In this document: piece by piece, positions 18,621 to 26,975 of the stretch | Position numbering within the stretch: the first letter of the stretch is position 1 | Layout: each line of letters starts with the position of its first letter | DNA from: Minwuia sp048007105 | GTDB lineage: Bacteria; Pseudomonadota; Alphaproteobacteria; Minwuiales; Minwuiaceae | Direction of reading: 5' to 3' | Length of the DNA: 64,000 nt | Assembly (NCBI RefSeq): GCF_048007105.1 | Contig: NZ_CP180352.1 | Coordinates: 1,302,001 to 1,366,000 of the forward strand | Notes under the pieces: generated by a model | Databases searched by the model: none | Told to the model about the DNA's origin: nothing | The model's input: the letters and a program-made list of their open reading frames with translations, nothing else | Translations under genes and position numbers: made by a program

Positions 18621-19673
18621 ATGTTCCACAAGGTACTGACCGGCGTTGCCGTTGCGGCCGTCGCGTTCGTGTATGGCGGCACCGCAAGCGCCGGGTCGCA
18701 TTCGAAGATGGTCGACGGTCCGGAAGTGACCTGGAACCACTCGCTCTGGGGCAAGCCCCGCGCCTTTACCAAGGGTCTGGAGTGGCTTTCCGAGCAGTTG
18801 GCCGAGCGGACCGGCGGCAAGTTCAAGTACAATCTGAACTATGGCGGCCTGTCGAAGCCGAAGGAGAACCTGGACGGCATCGAGATTGGCGCCTTCGAGG
18901 CGGCCAACTTCTGCAATTTCTACAGCCCGGACCGGACGCCGGCGTCCATGATCTTCTCGCTGCCGTTCCTGCCGATCGGCGACTGGAAGGTCCGCATCGA
19001 GGCCTCCGACGCCTACTACCAGCATCCGGCCGTGAAGAAGGAAATGGCCGGCATGAACGCCATGATCTACATGGCCGGCGTGCTGCCTCAGTACGAGTTC
19101 CTGGGCCGTGGCAAGCCGCCGCGGAAGCTCGAGGACTGGAATGGCCTGAAGGTCCGTGCGGGCGGCGGTGTGGCCGACGCCATGTCGAAGCTGGGCGCGA
19201 CCCTGCAGACCGTGCCGGCGACCGAGGTCTACACGCTGCTGGAGCGTGGCACGGTGGACGCGGTCTCGTTCCCGTATACCTACGCCCATGCCGCCTACAA
19301 GGTGCATGAAGTGGCCGACTGGTACACGGCGAACTTCCAGCCCGGCACCGCGGACTGCCCGACGGTCTTCAACCTGGATGCCTGGAACGCGCTGCCGCAG
19401 CAGTACAAGGACCTGCTGATGGAGCTGAAGATGGGCGTCTACGAGAAGCAGAAGGAAGCCTATCTGGCCGCCGACGAAGTGAACCTGCCGCTGTTCAAGG
19501 AGAAGCTGGAGGAAGTCCGCTTCACCGAGGACGAGCTGGCCGAGTTCCAGGCCCAGGTGGGCAAGCCGCTGTGGAAAGAGAGCTTCGTCGACCGCTATGC
19601 CGACCGGCTGCCGACGCAGGAGCTTCTCGACTTCCTGCTCGCCGAGGCCGCCAAGGCCCGCGGCGGCTCCTGA
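18621..19673 (+). CDS. dctP: TRAP transporter substrate-binding protein DctP
   Basis: The 350-residue protein has a signal peptide (MFHKVLTGVAVAAVAFVYG to TASAG) and the DctP fold, a periplasmic receptor for organic acids. Typical motifs are FSLPFLPIGDW, WNGLKVRAGGGVADAMSKLG (the arginine of LKVR is the family carboxylate ligand) and LERGTVDAVSFP. The start at 18621 follows CAGGGAGG; an in-frame TTG at 18615 lies within the ribosome site. It is the first gene of dctP-Q-M, giving a complete TRAP system. Confidence 0.93.
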   Translation: MFHKVLTGVAVAAVAFVYGGTASAGSHSKMVDGPEVTWNHSLWGKPRAFTKGLEWLSEQLAERTGGKFKYNLNYGGLSKPKENLDGIEIGAFEAANFCNFYSPDRTPASMIFSLPFLPIGDWKVRIEASDAYYQHPAVKKEMAGMNAMIYMAGVLPQYEFLGRGKPPRKLEDWNGLKVRAGGGVADAMSKLGATLQTVPATEVYTLLERGTVDAVSFPYTYAHAAYKVHEVADWYTANFQPGTADCPTVFNLDAWNALPQQYKDLLMELKMGVYEKQKEAYLAADEVNLPLFKEKLEEVRFTEDELAEFQAQVGKPLWKESFVDRYADRLPTQELLDFLLAEAAKARGGS

Positions 19674-19687
19674 AACGACTGACCCGC

Positions 19688-19719
19688 GGGGCGGCGGCCG
19701 GAACGCCGCCGCCCCCTTG
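19688..19719 (+). terminator. stem-loop between dctP and dctQ (attenuator or mRNA stabiliser)
   Basis: A perfect 11-bp GC stem (19688-19698 with 19705-19715) with loop CGGAAC lies 15 bases after the dctP stop, followed by a weak T-rich stretch. In TRAP operons such a hairpin would let the receptor be made in excess over the permease. Confidence 0.7.
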
Positions 19720-19748
19720 TCTTTCCTGACTCCTTCGGTGGGACCGGC

Positions 19749-20417
19749 ATGAGCGACCGTTCGGACGCCGGCGGCCTGTCTGCGGTAGACCGCGGGCTTT
19801 TTGCCGTCGAAACCGCATTCAATCTGATCGCAGCTGCGTCGATCTTCGGACTGATGTTCCTGGGCGTCGCGCAGGTGCTGGGACGCATCCTCCTCTGGAT
19901 CAACGACAGGCTGGTCGCCAACCTGGAGGTCGATCCGGGGCTCTGGTTCTCGATCCCCGGCTATATCGACGTCATGGAACAGGCGATCGCCCTATTCGCC
20001 TTCCTCGGCATCGCCTACTGCCAGCGGATGGGCGGCCATGTGCGCATGGACCTTGCGCTGCGCGGCCTGTCGCGACGCGCACTCTGGATCTCCGAGTTCC
20101 TCGCGATCCTGCTCTCGCTGATCGTGGTCGCGGTCCTGATCTATTACAGCTTCACCCATTTCGAGCGTTCCTATGTCAGCGGCGACTCCACCATCGACGT
20201 GCAACTGCCCGTGTGGCCGTCGAAGCTTCTGGTGACCGTTGCCTTCTCTCTCCTCTGGCTCCGCCTCTTGGTACATCTCGCCGGCTTCATCCGTCTGATG
20301 TTCAAGCCCGAAGCCGATCCGGTGGCGGTGCCGACGATCCAGACGATCGAGGAAATCGCCCAGCACGACATCGAGGAATCGGACGATCGGCGTCACGCTT
20401 CCCGGCAGGAGGCCTGA
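19749..20417 (+). CDS. dctQ: TRAP transporter small permease DctQ
   Basis: The 222-residue protein has four membrane segments: AASIFGLMFLGVAQVLGRILL, then QAIALFAFLGIAYCQRMGGH, FLAILLSLIVVAVLIYYSF and LLVTVAFSLLWLRLLVHLAGF. RMGGHVRMDLALRGLSRRAL is the conserved DctQ loop. It forms the integral membrane complex with DctM. It sits between dctP and dctM with a short gap to each. Confidence 0.92.
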   Translation: MSDRSDAGGLSAVDRGLFAVETAFNLIAAASIFGLMFLGVAQVLGRILLWINDRLVANLEVDPGLWFSIPGYIDVMEQAIALFAFLGIAYCQRMGGHVRMDLALRGLSRRALWISEFLAILLSLIVVAVLIYYSFTHFERSYVSGDSTIDVQLPVWPSKLLVTVAFSLLWLRLLVHLAGFIRLMFKPEADPVAVPTIQTIEEIAQHDIEESDDRRHASRQEA

Positions 20418-20420
20418 CCC

Positions 20421-21779
20421 ATGGATCCGTTGACGATAGGCGTGATCGGCATGATCGTCCTGGGCGTGCTCATCGCCATCGGCATGCGCGTCGTGTTCGC
20501 CACCGCCCTGGTCGGCTTCGTCGGGCTGATAGCCATCTTCTACATCAAGCCCAATTTCGACCTCTGGCGGGCCTTCGAGGTCGCCGGCGGCATCGCCGGC
20601 CAGACCCCGCATTCCAAGGCCGTGGCCTATCCGCTCAGCGTGCTGCCGATGTTCGTGCTGATCGGCTTCCTCGCCTTCTATGCCGGCATCACGACGGCCG
20701 TCTTCGAGGCGGCGCGCCGCTGGATCGGCTGGGTGCCGGGCGGGCTGGCCGTTGCCAGCGTCTTCGCCACCGCCGGTTTCGCCGCGGTGTCCGGCGCCTC
20801 CACCTCGACGGCGGCGGTCTTCGCCCGCATCGCCATTCCGGAGATGCTGAAGAACGGCTACGACCGCAAGCTCGCAGCCGGCGTGGTCGCGGCGGGCGGC
20901 ACACTCGCCTCGCTCATTCCGCCCAGCGCCATCCTTGTGCTCTACGCCATCATCGTCGAGGAATCGGTCGGCGCCCTGCTGCTCGCCGGTTTCCTGCCGG
21001 GCCTGTTCTCGGCCGTGATCTATGCGCTGCTGATCGTGTTCAGGGCCGTTCGCAATCCGGAGCTTGGCAAGCCGATCCGCGGTTTCACCTGGGCCGAGCG
21101 CTTCGAATCCGTGCCCGGCACCTTCCCCATCCTTCTTGTCATCGCCATCATCATCGGCGGCATCTATGCAGGTCTGGCGACGCCGACCGAGGCCGGCGCG
21201 CTGGGGGCCTTCGTGGTCTACGTCATGGCGACCTGGCGGGGCATGAAATGGGAAAGCCTGAAGGAAGCGCTGCTGGAGACGGCGAAGCTCACGGTGATGA
21301 TCTTCTCGATCATCTGGGGCGTGCTGATTTTCGTGCGCTTCCTCGGCTTCGCCAACCTGCCCGACACCTTCGCCAACTGGATCGTCAACCTGCCGCTGGA
21401 TCCGTGGTTCATCATGATCCTGATCCTGCTGGCCTACGCGATCCTCGGCATGTTCATGGACGCCATCGGCATGCTGCTGTTGACGCTGCCTGTGGTGCAT
21501 CCGGCGGTGATCGCGCTGGGGCCGGAACTCGGCTTCGAGAGCACCGCCGAGGTCTCGATCTGGTTCGGCATCATCGTCGTGAAGATGGTGGAGATCTGTC
21601 TGGTCACGCCACCCATCGGGCTGAACTGCTACGTGGTGAACGGCGTCAGGCCGGACATCCCTCTTTCCGACGTCTTCCGCGGCATCGGCCCCTTCTTCAT
21701 CGCCGACGTGCTGACGGTCGCAGGCCTGGTCATGTTCCCGGCGATCATCACCTGGCTGCCGCAGACGATGCTCGGCTGA
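20421..21779 (+). CDS. dctM: TRAP transporter large permease DctM
   Basis: The 452-residue protein is the large TRAP permease with about twelve helices. Family marks are FATAGFAAVSGASTSTAAVFARIAIPEML, IPPSAILVLYAI and the C-terminal PPIGLNCYVVNGVRPDIPL. It drives sodium-coupled uptake of the ligand delivered by DctP. The gene starts three bases after the dctQ stop. Confidence 0.94.
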   Translation: MDPLTIGVIGMIVLGVLIAIGMRVVFATALVGFVGLIAIFYIKPNFDLWRAFEVAGGIAGQTPHSKAVAYPLSVLPMFVLIGFLAFYAGITTAVFEAARRWIGWVPGGLAVASVFATAGFAAVSGASTSTAAVFARIAIPEMLKNGYDRKLAAGVVAAGGTLASLIPPSAILVLYAIIVEESVGALLLAGFLPGLFSAVIYALLIVFRAVRNPELGKPIRGFTWAERFESVPGTFPILLVIAIIIGGIYAGLATPTEAGALGAFVVYVMATWRGMKWESLKEALLETAKLTVMIFSIIWGVLIFVRFLGFANLPDTFANWIVNLPLDPWFIMILILLAYAILGMFMDAIGMLLLTLPVVHPAVIALGPELGFESTAEVSIWFGIIVVKMVEICLVTPPIGLNCYVVNGVRPDIPLSDVFRGIGPFFIADVLTVAGLVMFPAIITWLPQTMLG

Positions 21780-21801
21780 CCTGCCGCGGGCGGTTGCCCG
21801 G

Positions 21802-22527
21802 ATGAGCCGCGAACGCGCCGACGTCCTTCTGGTCGCCCGCGGCCTGGCCGAGAGCCGGGCCCGCGCGCGGTCGCTCATTCTGGACGGCAAGGTCGAGGGT
21901 GTTTCCAAGCCTGGCCAGATGATGGCGGCAGACGCCGAACTGCATCTGGCCGAACCCGACCATCCCTGGGTCGGGCGCGGCGGTCTGAAGCTGGTCCATG
22001 CGATGGATCATTTCGGTCTGCCCGCCGAAGGGCGCATCGGCCTCGACTGCGGCGCCTCGACCGGCGGCTTCACCGATGTGCTGCTGGCGCGCGGCGCGAC
22101 GAAGGTCTGGGCTGTCGATGTCGGGCACGGGCAGTTGCACTCTCGTCTGATGGACGATGAACGCGTCATCTCGCTGGAGAACACCAACTGCCGGGATCTG
22201 GATCGCGACCTGATCGCGGACCCGGTCGACGCCATCGTGGCCGATCTCAGCTTCATCAGCCTGAAGGTTGCGCTCCCGGCTGCGCTGGCTCTTGCCGCGC
22301 CCGGCTGCTGGCTCGCCGCCCTGGCCAAACCGCAGTTCGAGGTCGGGCGCGACCATGTCGGCAAGGGCGGGGTGGTCCGCGACGATGCCGTGCGCGATGC
22401 CGTGCCCGGGGATTTGTCGGCCTGGCTGGAGGGTGTTATGGGCTGGCGCGTGGCCGGCGTGACCGACAGCCCGATCCGGGGCAGCGACGGCAACCGCGAA
22501 TTCCTCATCGCCGCCTGGAAGGACTGA
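21802..22527 (+). CDS. tlyA: TlyA family 16S/23S rRNA 2'-O-methyltransferase (hemolysin-like)
   Basis: The 241-residue protein has the TlyA layout. An S4 RNA-binding domain is at the N-terminus (RADVLLVARGLAESRARARSL through DGKVEG), then an FtsJ-like methyltransferase with SAM site GLDCGASTGGFTDVLLARGA, and a conserved LAKPQFEVGRDHVGKGGVV. TlyA enzymes methylate ribose of rRNA cytidines. It is directly followed, with no gap, by a second RNA methyltransferase gene. Confidence 0.93.
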   Translation: MSRERADVLLVARGLAESRARARSLILDGKVEGVSKPGQMMAADAELHLAEPDHPWVGRGGLKLVHAMDHFGLPAEGRIGLDCGASTGGFTDVLLARGATKVWAVDVGHGQLHSRLMDDERVISLENTNCRDLDRDLIADPVDAIVADLSFISLKVALPAALALAAPGCWLAALAKPQFEVGRDHVGKGGVVRDDAVRDAVPGDLSAWLEGVMGWRVAGVTDSPIRGSDGNREFLIAAWKD

Positions 22528-23787
22528 ATGAAGCTGGAGATCGTCGAGGTCGGACAGGCGGGCGACGGGATCGCCCTGCTGGATGGCGAGCGCTGGTTCG
22601 TGGCGGGCACGGCGCCGGGCGATATCGTCGAGGCCGCTCCGGAGAAGGCCGGCGGGCGCAACGCGCCCAGACGCGCGCGGCTGACCGGGCTGATCGAGGC
22701 CGGCTCCGGAAGAACCGAGCCGCCCTGTCCGCATTTCGGGACCTGCGGCGGTTGCGCGCTGCAGCATCTGAACGCCGATTTCCTCCAGGACTGGAAGCGG
22801 CAGCGGATCGTCGAGGCGCTGGGCCGCAAGGGCTTCGAGAACGTGCCGTTGACGGAAGGCCTCGCCGGTGGACCCGGCCGCCGCCGCCGCGCGTCGTTCA
22901 CCGCGCTGTCGTTCGGCAAGGGGCGGCTGGCCCTGGGCTTTCACGAACGCCGCGGCAAGCGGGTCATCGGCATCGGACCCTGTCCCGTACTCGAACCCGC
23001 TCTGGAAGTGCTGATCGGGCCGCTGCGCGATCTCATGGCGGGACTGCTGCAGCCGCGGACCGAGGCCCGCATTCAGATCAACCTGACCGATGGCGGCGCC
23101 GATGTCCTGATCGACGGCCCGGTCCCGGACGGGCTTGCCACCCATGAGACCCTGGCCGGGTTCGCCGGGGCGAACGACCTCGCCCGCTTGTCGCTTGCCG
23201 ATCCCGCCGGACCGCGGACCATCGCCGAACGCCGGCCGCCGGTACTCGACTGGTCGCCGCTGAAGGTCACGCCGCCGCCGGGCGCATTCCTGCAGGCGGA
23301 CCGTCAGGCCGAGCGCATGATGCGGGAGACCGTTGCGGCCTGGACGTCGGCGGCGAAGCGGGCGGTCGATCTCTTCGCCGGGGTGGGGACGCTGACCAGC
23401 GCCCTGCCGTCCGGTCCCGAAACCCTCGCTGTCGATGCCGACGATGCCGCGATGGCGGCGCTCTCACGGGGTGTCGATGCCGCGCCGGGTGTCGACCTGA
23501 AGACGTCGGCCCGCAACCTGTTCCGGCGGCCGCTGATGGCCGACGAACTGAAACGGTTCGACACGGCGGTGCTGGACCCGCCGGCGGCGGGGGCGAGGGA
23601 ACAGGCTGAACAGCTTGCAGCCTCGAAGATCGGGCGCATCGTCTATGTGTCCTGCGCCCCGCCCAGCTTTGCCCGCGACGCGCGGATCCTCGCCGGTGGC
23701 GGCTTCCGGCTCGTCGAGCTGCGGCCGATCGATCAGTTCTACTGGTCCCCCGACGTCGAGCTCGCGGCGCTCTTCACCCGCGGCTGA
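22528..23787 (+). CDS. RumA/TrmA-family RNA 5-methyluridine methyltransferase
   Basis: The 419-residue protein is a class I RNA m5U methyltransferase. It has an iron-sulphur motif with Cys67, Cys73 and Cys76 in CPHFGTCGGC and a fourth Cys in GPCPVLEP. A SAM site is VDLFAGVGTLTSALP, the DPP motif is LDPPAAGA, and a catalytic Cys lies in YVSCAPPSFARD. It probably modifies a uridine in 23S rRNA or tRNA. Its ATG comes immediately after the tlyA stop, so the two are co-expressed. Confidence 0.9.
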   Translation: MKLEIVEVGQAGDGIALLDGERWFVAGTAPGDIVEAAPEKAGGRNAPRRARLTGLIEAGSGRTEPPCPHFGTCGGCALQHLNADFLQDWKRQRIVEALGRKGFENVPLTEGLAGGPGRRRRASFTALSFGKGRLALGFHERRGKRVIGIGPCPVLEPALEVLIGPLRDLMAGLLQPRTEARIQINLTDGGADVLIDGPVPDGLATHETLAGFAGANDLARLSLADPAGPRTIAERRPPVLDWSPLKVTPPPGAFLQADRQAERMMRETVAAWTSAAKRAVDLFAGVGTLTSALPSGPETLAVDADDAAMAALSRGVDAAPGVDLKTSARNLFRRPLMADELKRFDTAVLDPPAAGAREQAEQLAASKIGRIVYVSCAPPSFARDARILAGGGFRLVELRPIDQFYWSPDVELAALFTRG

Positions 23788-23936
23788 TCGCGCCGCCGGG
23801 TGGAAACGAACGCTCGCCGGACCCAAGTGGGTTGCAATGGCCGGCAGTACCGGCCGCGCAAGAACACCGGGAAGCGGGGAGCGTAGCGTAGTCGCATGAC
23901 GAGCGCCCGAGGACATCAGGACGACAGATCGCCGGC

Positions 23937-24974
23937 GTGATCGATCTGGCCGGACAACCTTCCTGGGCCATCGTCGCGGTGTTCGCGGCAGCCGGGCTTG
24001 TGGTGCTTCTCGCCGGGGTGCGTCTGACCCGGCTGGCCGACCGCTTCGCTGACGCGAGCGGCATCGGCGAGGCCCTGACCGGCGCGGTGTTCCTCGGTCT
24101 TGTGACGTCGCTGTCGGGCAGTGTGACTTCGGTCTGGACCGCTGCAACCGGCCATCCCGAACTGTCGCTCTCCAACGCGCTGGGCGGCATCACCGCGCAG
24201 ACGGCGTTTCTGGTCGTCGCCGACATCTTCTATCGAAAGGCCAATCTGGAGCACGCGGCGGCGTCGCTGCCAACGATCTTCAGCGGCATGGTTCTGATCG
24301 TCCTGCTCACTATGCTGATCGCCACTGGCCTGCTGCCGCCGGTCACCGTGCTCGGGATCCATCCTGTCACGCCGATGCTGCTGCTGGTCTACGCGGCAGG
24401 CATGCGCATGGCGGCGCAGGCCGAAGAGGCCCCCATGTGGGGGCCGGCGAAGACGGACAGGACCCGTCTCGACAACCCGGACGAACCGTCGGACGCTGAT
24501 GCCTCGCCGGCCCGGCTGGCGGCCGGGATCGTCCTGCTCGGTGTGCTCGTCGCGGCGGCGGGTCTGGCGATCGCCGAAAGCGGCATCGCGCTGGTGGAGC
24601 GAACCGGCCTGCGCGAAGGGCTGGTCGGCGCGCTGATGACGTCGGTCGCGACATCGACGCCCGAACTCGTCACGACGGTCGCCGCAGTCCGCCGGGGCGC
24701 GCTGACTCTCACGGTCAGCGGCATTCTCGGCGGCAACGCCTTCGATGTGCTGTTCGCCGCCTTCTCCGACGTCGCCTATCGCGACGGCTCGATCTATCAC
24801 GCCATGGCGCCCGATCAGGTCTTCGTCTGCCTGCTCGCCATCCTGATGACGGCGATCCTGCTGCTCGGGATGCTGCGCCGGGAGCGCCACGGCCCGGCGA
24901 ATATCGGCTTCGAAAGCGTCGGCATGCTGGGTCTCTACGCCGGCGGCGTGGCGGCGCTGATCTGGCTGTTCTGA
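23937..24974 (+). CDS. sodium/calcium exchanger (CaCA) family membrane protein
   Basis: The 345-residue protein has about ten to eleven helices and the two inverted alpha repeats of Ca2+/cation antiporters. The first reads LGLVTSLSGSVTSVWTAATG, and the second LMTSVATSTPELVTTVAAV, followed by ILGGNAFDVLFA. Conserved acidic residues in the second repeat (TPEL) fit cation binding. A hydrophilic loop around residues 155-185 separates the halves. The first repeat has Ser-Gly where a Glu is usual, so the ion used is uncertain. The start is a GTG. Confidence 0.8.
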   Translation: MIDLAGQPSWAIVAVFAAAGLVVLLAGVRLTRLADRFADASGIGEALTGAVFLGLVTSLSGSVTSVWTAATGHPELSLSNALGGITAQTAFLVVADIFYRKANLEHAAASLPTIFSGMVLIVLLTMLIATGLLPPVTVLGIHPVTPMLLLVYAAGMRMAAQAEEAPMWGPAKTDRTRLDNPDEPSDADASPARLAAGIVLLGVLVAAAGLAIAESGIALVERTGLREGLVGALMTSVATSTPELVTTVAAVRRGALTLTVSGILGGNAFDVLFAAFSDVAYRDGSIYHAMAPDQVFVCLLAILMTAILLLGMLRRERHGPANIGFESVGMLGLYAGGVAALIWLF

Positions 24975-24996
24975 CGACGCGGACTTCGGGGCCGGA

Positions 24997-25266
24997 TCAG
25001 GCTTCGGCGGGCGTCAGGACTTCCAGCGAGAGCGCGTGGACGCGCTCCTCCATCTCGGCCTTCAACTCGCGGTAGATCGCGCGCTGACGGTTGACACGGT
25101 TCTGGCCCTCGAAGGCCGCCGAGACGATGCGGACATGGAAGTGTGTCTCGCCCTCGGGACGATGGCCGACATGGCCCTTGTGCTTGTGGGAGTCGTCGCG
25201 GATCTCCAGTGAGACCGGCTGAAACGCGGCGGTGAGCCGGCTCTCGATGCGTTCGCGATAGGTCAA
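24997..25266 (-). CDS. bolA: BolA family protein
   Basis: The 89-residue protein is a BolA. It begins YRERIESRLTAAFQPVSLEI and has the motif DDSHKHKGHVGH, then ETHFHVRIVSAAFEGQNRVNRQRAIY, the family's KH-like core. BolA proteins work with monothiol glutaredoxins in iron-sulphur trafficking or stress response. It is divergent from the J-domain gene, with about 80 bases between their starts. Confidence 0.95.
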   Translation of the reverse strand: MTYRERIESRLTAAFQPVSLEIRDDSHKHKGHVGHRPEGETHFHVRIVSAAFEGQNRVNRQRAIYRELKAEMEERVHALSLEVLTPAEA

Positions 25267-25348
25267 TTCGTCCTCCAGGCGCCGAACAGGCGACTTCTGC
25301 GGCTGTCAAGCTTGTTCGTTAACTTCAGCCTACCCATACTCCGCCGTC

Positions 25349-25918
25349 ATGCACTACGGCAGGCGCAAGAAATACGAGACCAGCGAGGATCGCAACCGCC
25401 CCATCGAGCGGTTCTGCGACGTCGAGGGCTGCGTCGGAGAGGGAGCCTACCGGGCGCCGAAATCCCGTGACCCGTCCGAGGGCTACCACATGTTCTGCCT
25501 GGAGCATGTCCGCGAATACAACAAGGGCTGGAACTTCTTCGCCGGGATGTCGGACTCCGAAGTGGACGCCTTCCAGCGTTCCGCGCCCTGGGCGCACCGG
25601 CCGACATGGCGCATGGGCGACCATCGGACGCGGAGCTTCCAGGACGGTTCATTTTCCGATCCCTTCGGCTTCGCGGAAAGCGCCGAGTCGGCTGAAGAGC
25701 GGCAACGGCGGCAGGAACGCCGCTTCACCGCGGACCAGAAGCGTGCGTTCGGCGTATTGCAGCTGGAACCGACCGACGACTTGCGTGAGATCAAGCTTCG
25801 TTATAAGCAGCTTGCAAAGCGCTTCCATCCGGACGCCAACGGCGGTGACCGCGGCTTTGAAGACCGGCTGAAGCGCATCAACGAAGCCTACGGCGTGCTC
25901 AGCGCCAGTCTTGGCTAA
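25349..25918 (+). CDS. J-domain protein with an N-terminal cysteine-rich region
   Basis: The 189-residue protein has a C-terminal J domain from about residue 133, with HPD at 160-162 in AKRFHPDANGGDRGFEDRLKRI. The N-terminal part carries Cys23 and Cys28 (CDVEGC) and Cys50/His53 (CLEH), possibly a zinc site. It would recruit an Hsp70 partner. It lies between bolA and cobS, an arrangement known in alphaproteobacteria, so a role in metal or cofactor enzyme maturation is possible but inferred. Confidence 0.88.
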   Translation: MHYGRRKKYETSEDRNRPIERFCDVEGCVGEGAYRAPKSRDPSEGYHMFCLEHVREYNKGWNFFAGMSDSEVDAFQRSAPWAHRPTWRMGDHRTRSFQDGSFSDPFGFAESAESAEERQRRQERRFTADQKRAFGVLQLEPTDDLREIKLRYKQLAKRFHPDANGGDRGFEDRLKRINEAYGVLSASLG

Positions 25919-25963
25919 AGGGCCTGCAACGGCCCCAGCGGGACAGACGATCAAGGATAGTTC

Positions 25964-26968
25964 ATGACTTCGACCGACTACGCTTCCGAGCTGCCGAGCC
26001 TGCCTGCCGGGAATCCTGACGTGATGCTGTCGGTGCGGCAGACCTTCGGCATCGACAGCGACATGGAAGTCCCCGCCTTTTCCGACGGTTCCGACCGTGT
26101 GCCCGCCGTCGATCCGGCCTACCTTTTCGACCGCGAGACGACGCTGGCGATTCTCGCCGGCTTCAAGCACAACCGCCGCGTCATGGTCCAGGGTTATCAC
26201 GGCACCGGCAAGTCGACCCATATCGAGCAGGTCGCGGCCCGCCTGAACTGGCCCTGCGTCCGCGTCAACCTGGACAGCCACATCAGCCGTATCGACCTCG
26301 TCGGCAAGGACGCCATCGTGCTGCGCGACGGCCAGCAGGTCACCGAGTTCCGGGACGGCATCCTGCCCTGGGCGCTGCAGAACCCGGTGGCGATGGTCTT
26401 CGACGAATACGACGCCGGCCGGCCGGACGTGATGTTCGTGATCCAGCGTGTGCTGGAGCATGACGGCAAGCTGACCCTGCTGGACCAGAACCGCGTCCTG
26501 CATCCGCACAACTGCTTCCGCCTGTTCTCGACCACCAACACGATCGGTCTGGGCGACACGACGGGCCTCTATCACGGCACGCAGCAGATCAACCAGGGCC
26601 AGATGGACCGCTGGAACATCGTCACCACGCTGAACTACCTGGAGCACGACGCAGAGTGCGACATCGTGCTGTCCAAGGCGCCGGCCTACAATTCGAGCCA
26701 GGGCAAGGAGACCATCAGCTCGATGGTCAATCTGGCCGACCTGACCCGCGCCGGGTTCGTGAACGGCGACATCTCCACCGTGATGTCGCCGCGTACGGTG
26801 ATCACCTGGGCGGAGAACGCCGAGATCTTCGGCGATCTGGGCTTCGCGTTCCGGGTCACCTTCCTGAACAAGTGCGACGAGATGGAGCGTCCGGTCGTCG
26901 CCGAGTACTACCAGCGCTGCATGGGCAAGGACCTGCCCGAATCCGCGGCGAACGCGACCGTCAGCTGA
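25964..26968 (+). CDS. cobS: cobaltochelatase subunit CobS
   Basis: The 334-residue protein is the AAA+ ATPase subunit of aerobic cobaltochelatase, which inserts cobalt into hydrogenobyrinic acid diamide. The Walker A motif is GYHGTGKST at residues 77-85 and Walker B is AMVFDEYDAG near 143-152. Length and sequence match CobS. The cobT gene follows after seven bases, but CobN and other cobalamin genes are not in this window. Confidence 0.96.
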   Translation: MTSTDYASELPSLPAGNPDVMLSVRQTFGIDSDMEVPAFSDGSDRVPAVDPAYLFDRETTLAILAGFKHNRRVMVQGYHGTGKSTHIEQVAARLNWPCVRVNLDSHISRIDLVGKDAIVLRDGQQVTEFRDGILPWALQNPVAMVFDEYDAGRPDVMFVIQRVLEHDGKLTLLDQNRVLHPHNCFRLFSTTNTIGLGDTTGLYHGTQQINQGQMDRWNIVTTLNYLEHDAECDIVLSKAPAYNSSQGKETISSMVNLADLTRAGFVNGDISTVMSPRTVITWAENAEIFGDLGFAFRVTFLNKCDEMERPVVAEYYQRCMGKDLPESAANATVS

Positions 26969-26975
26969 GGCACGC

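Noticed and set aside
19992..21908. Long minus-strand frame opposite dctQ/dctM/tlyA
   Set aside because: It spans three real genes on the other strand and reads as His/Asp/Glu-rich noise.
23788..23936. Small gene in the gap before the exchanger gene
   Set aside because: Short frames there have no ribosome site or codon bias; the GTG at 23937 starts the recognised protein.
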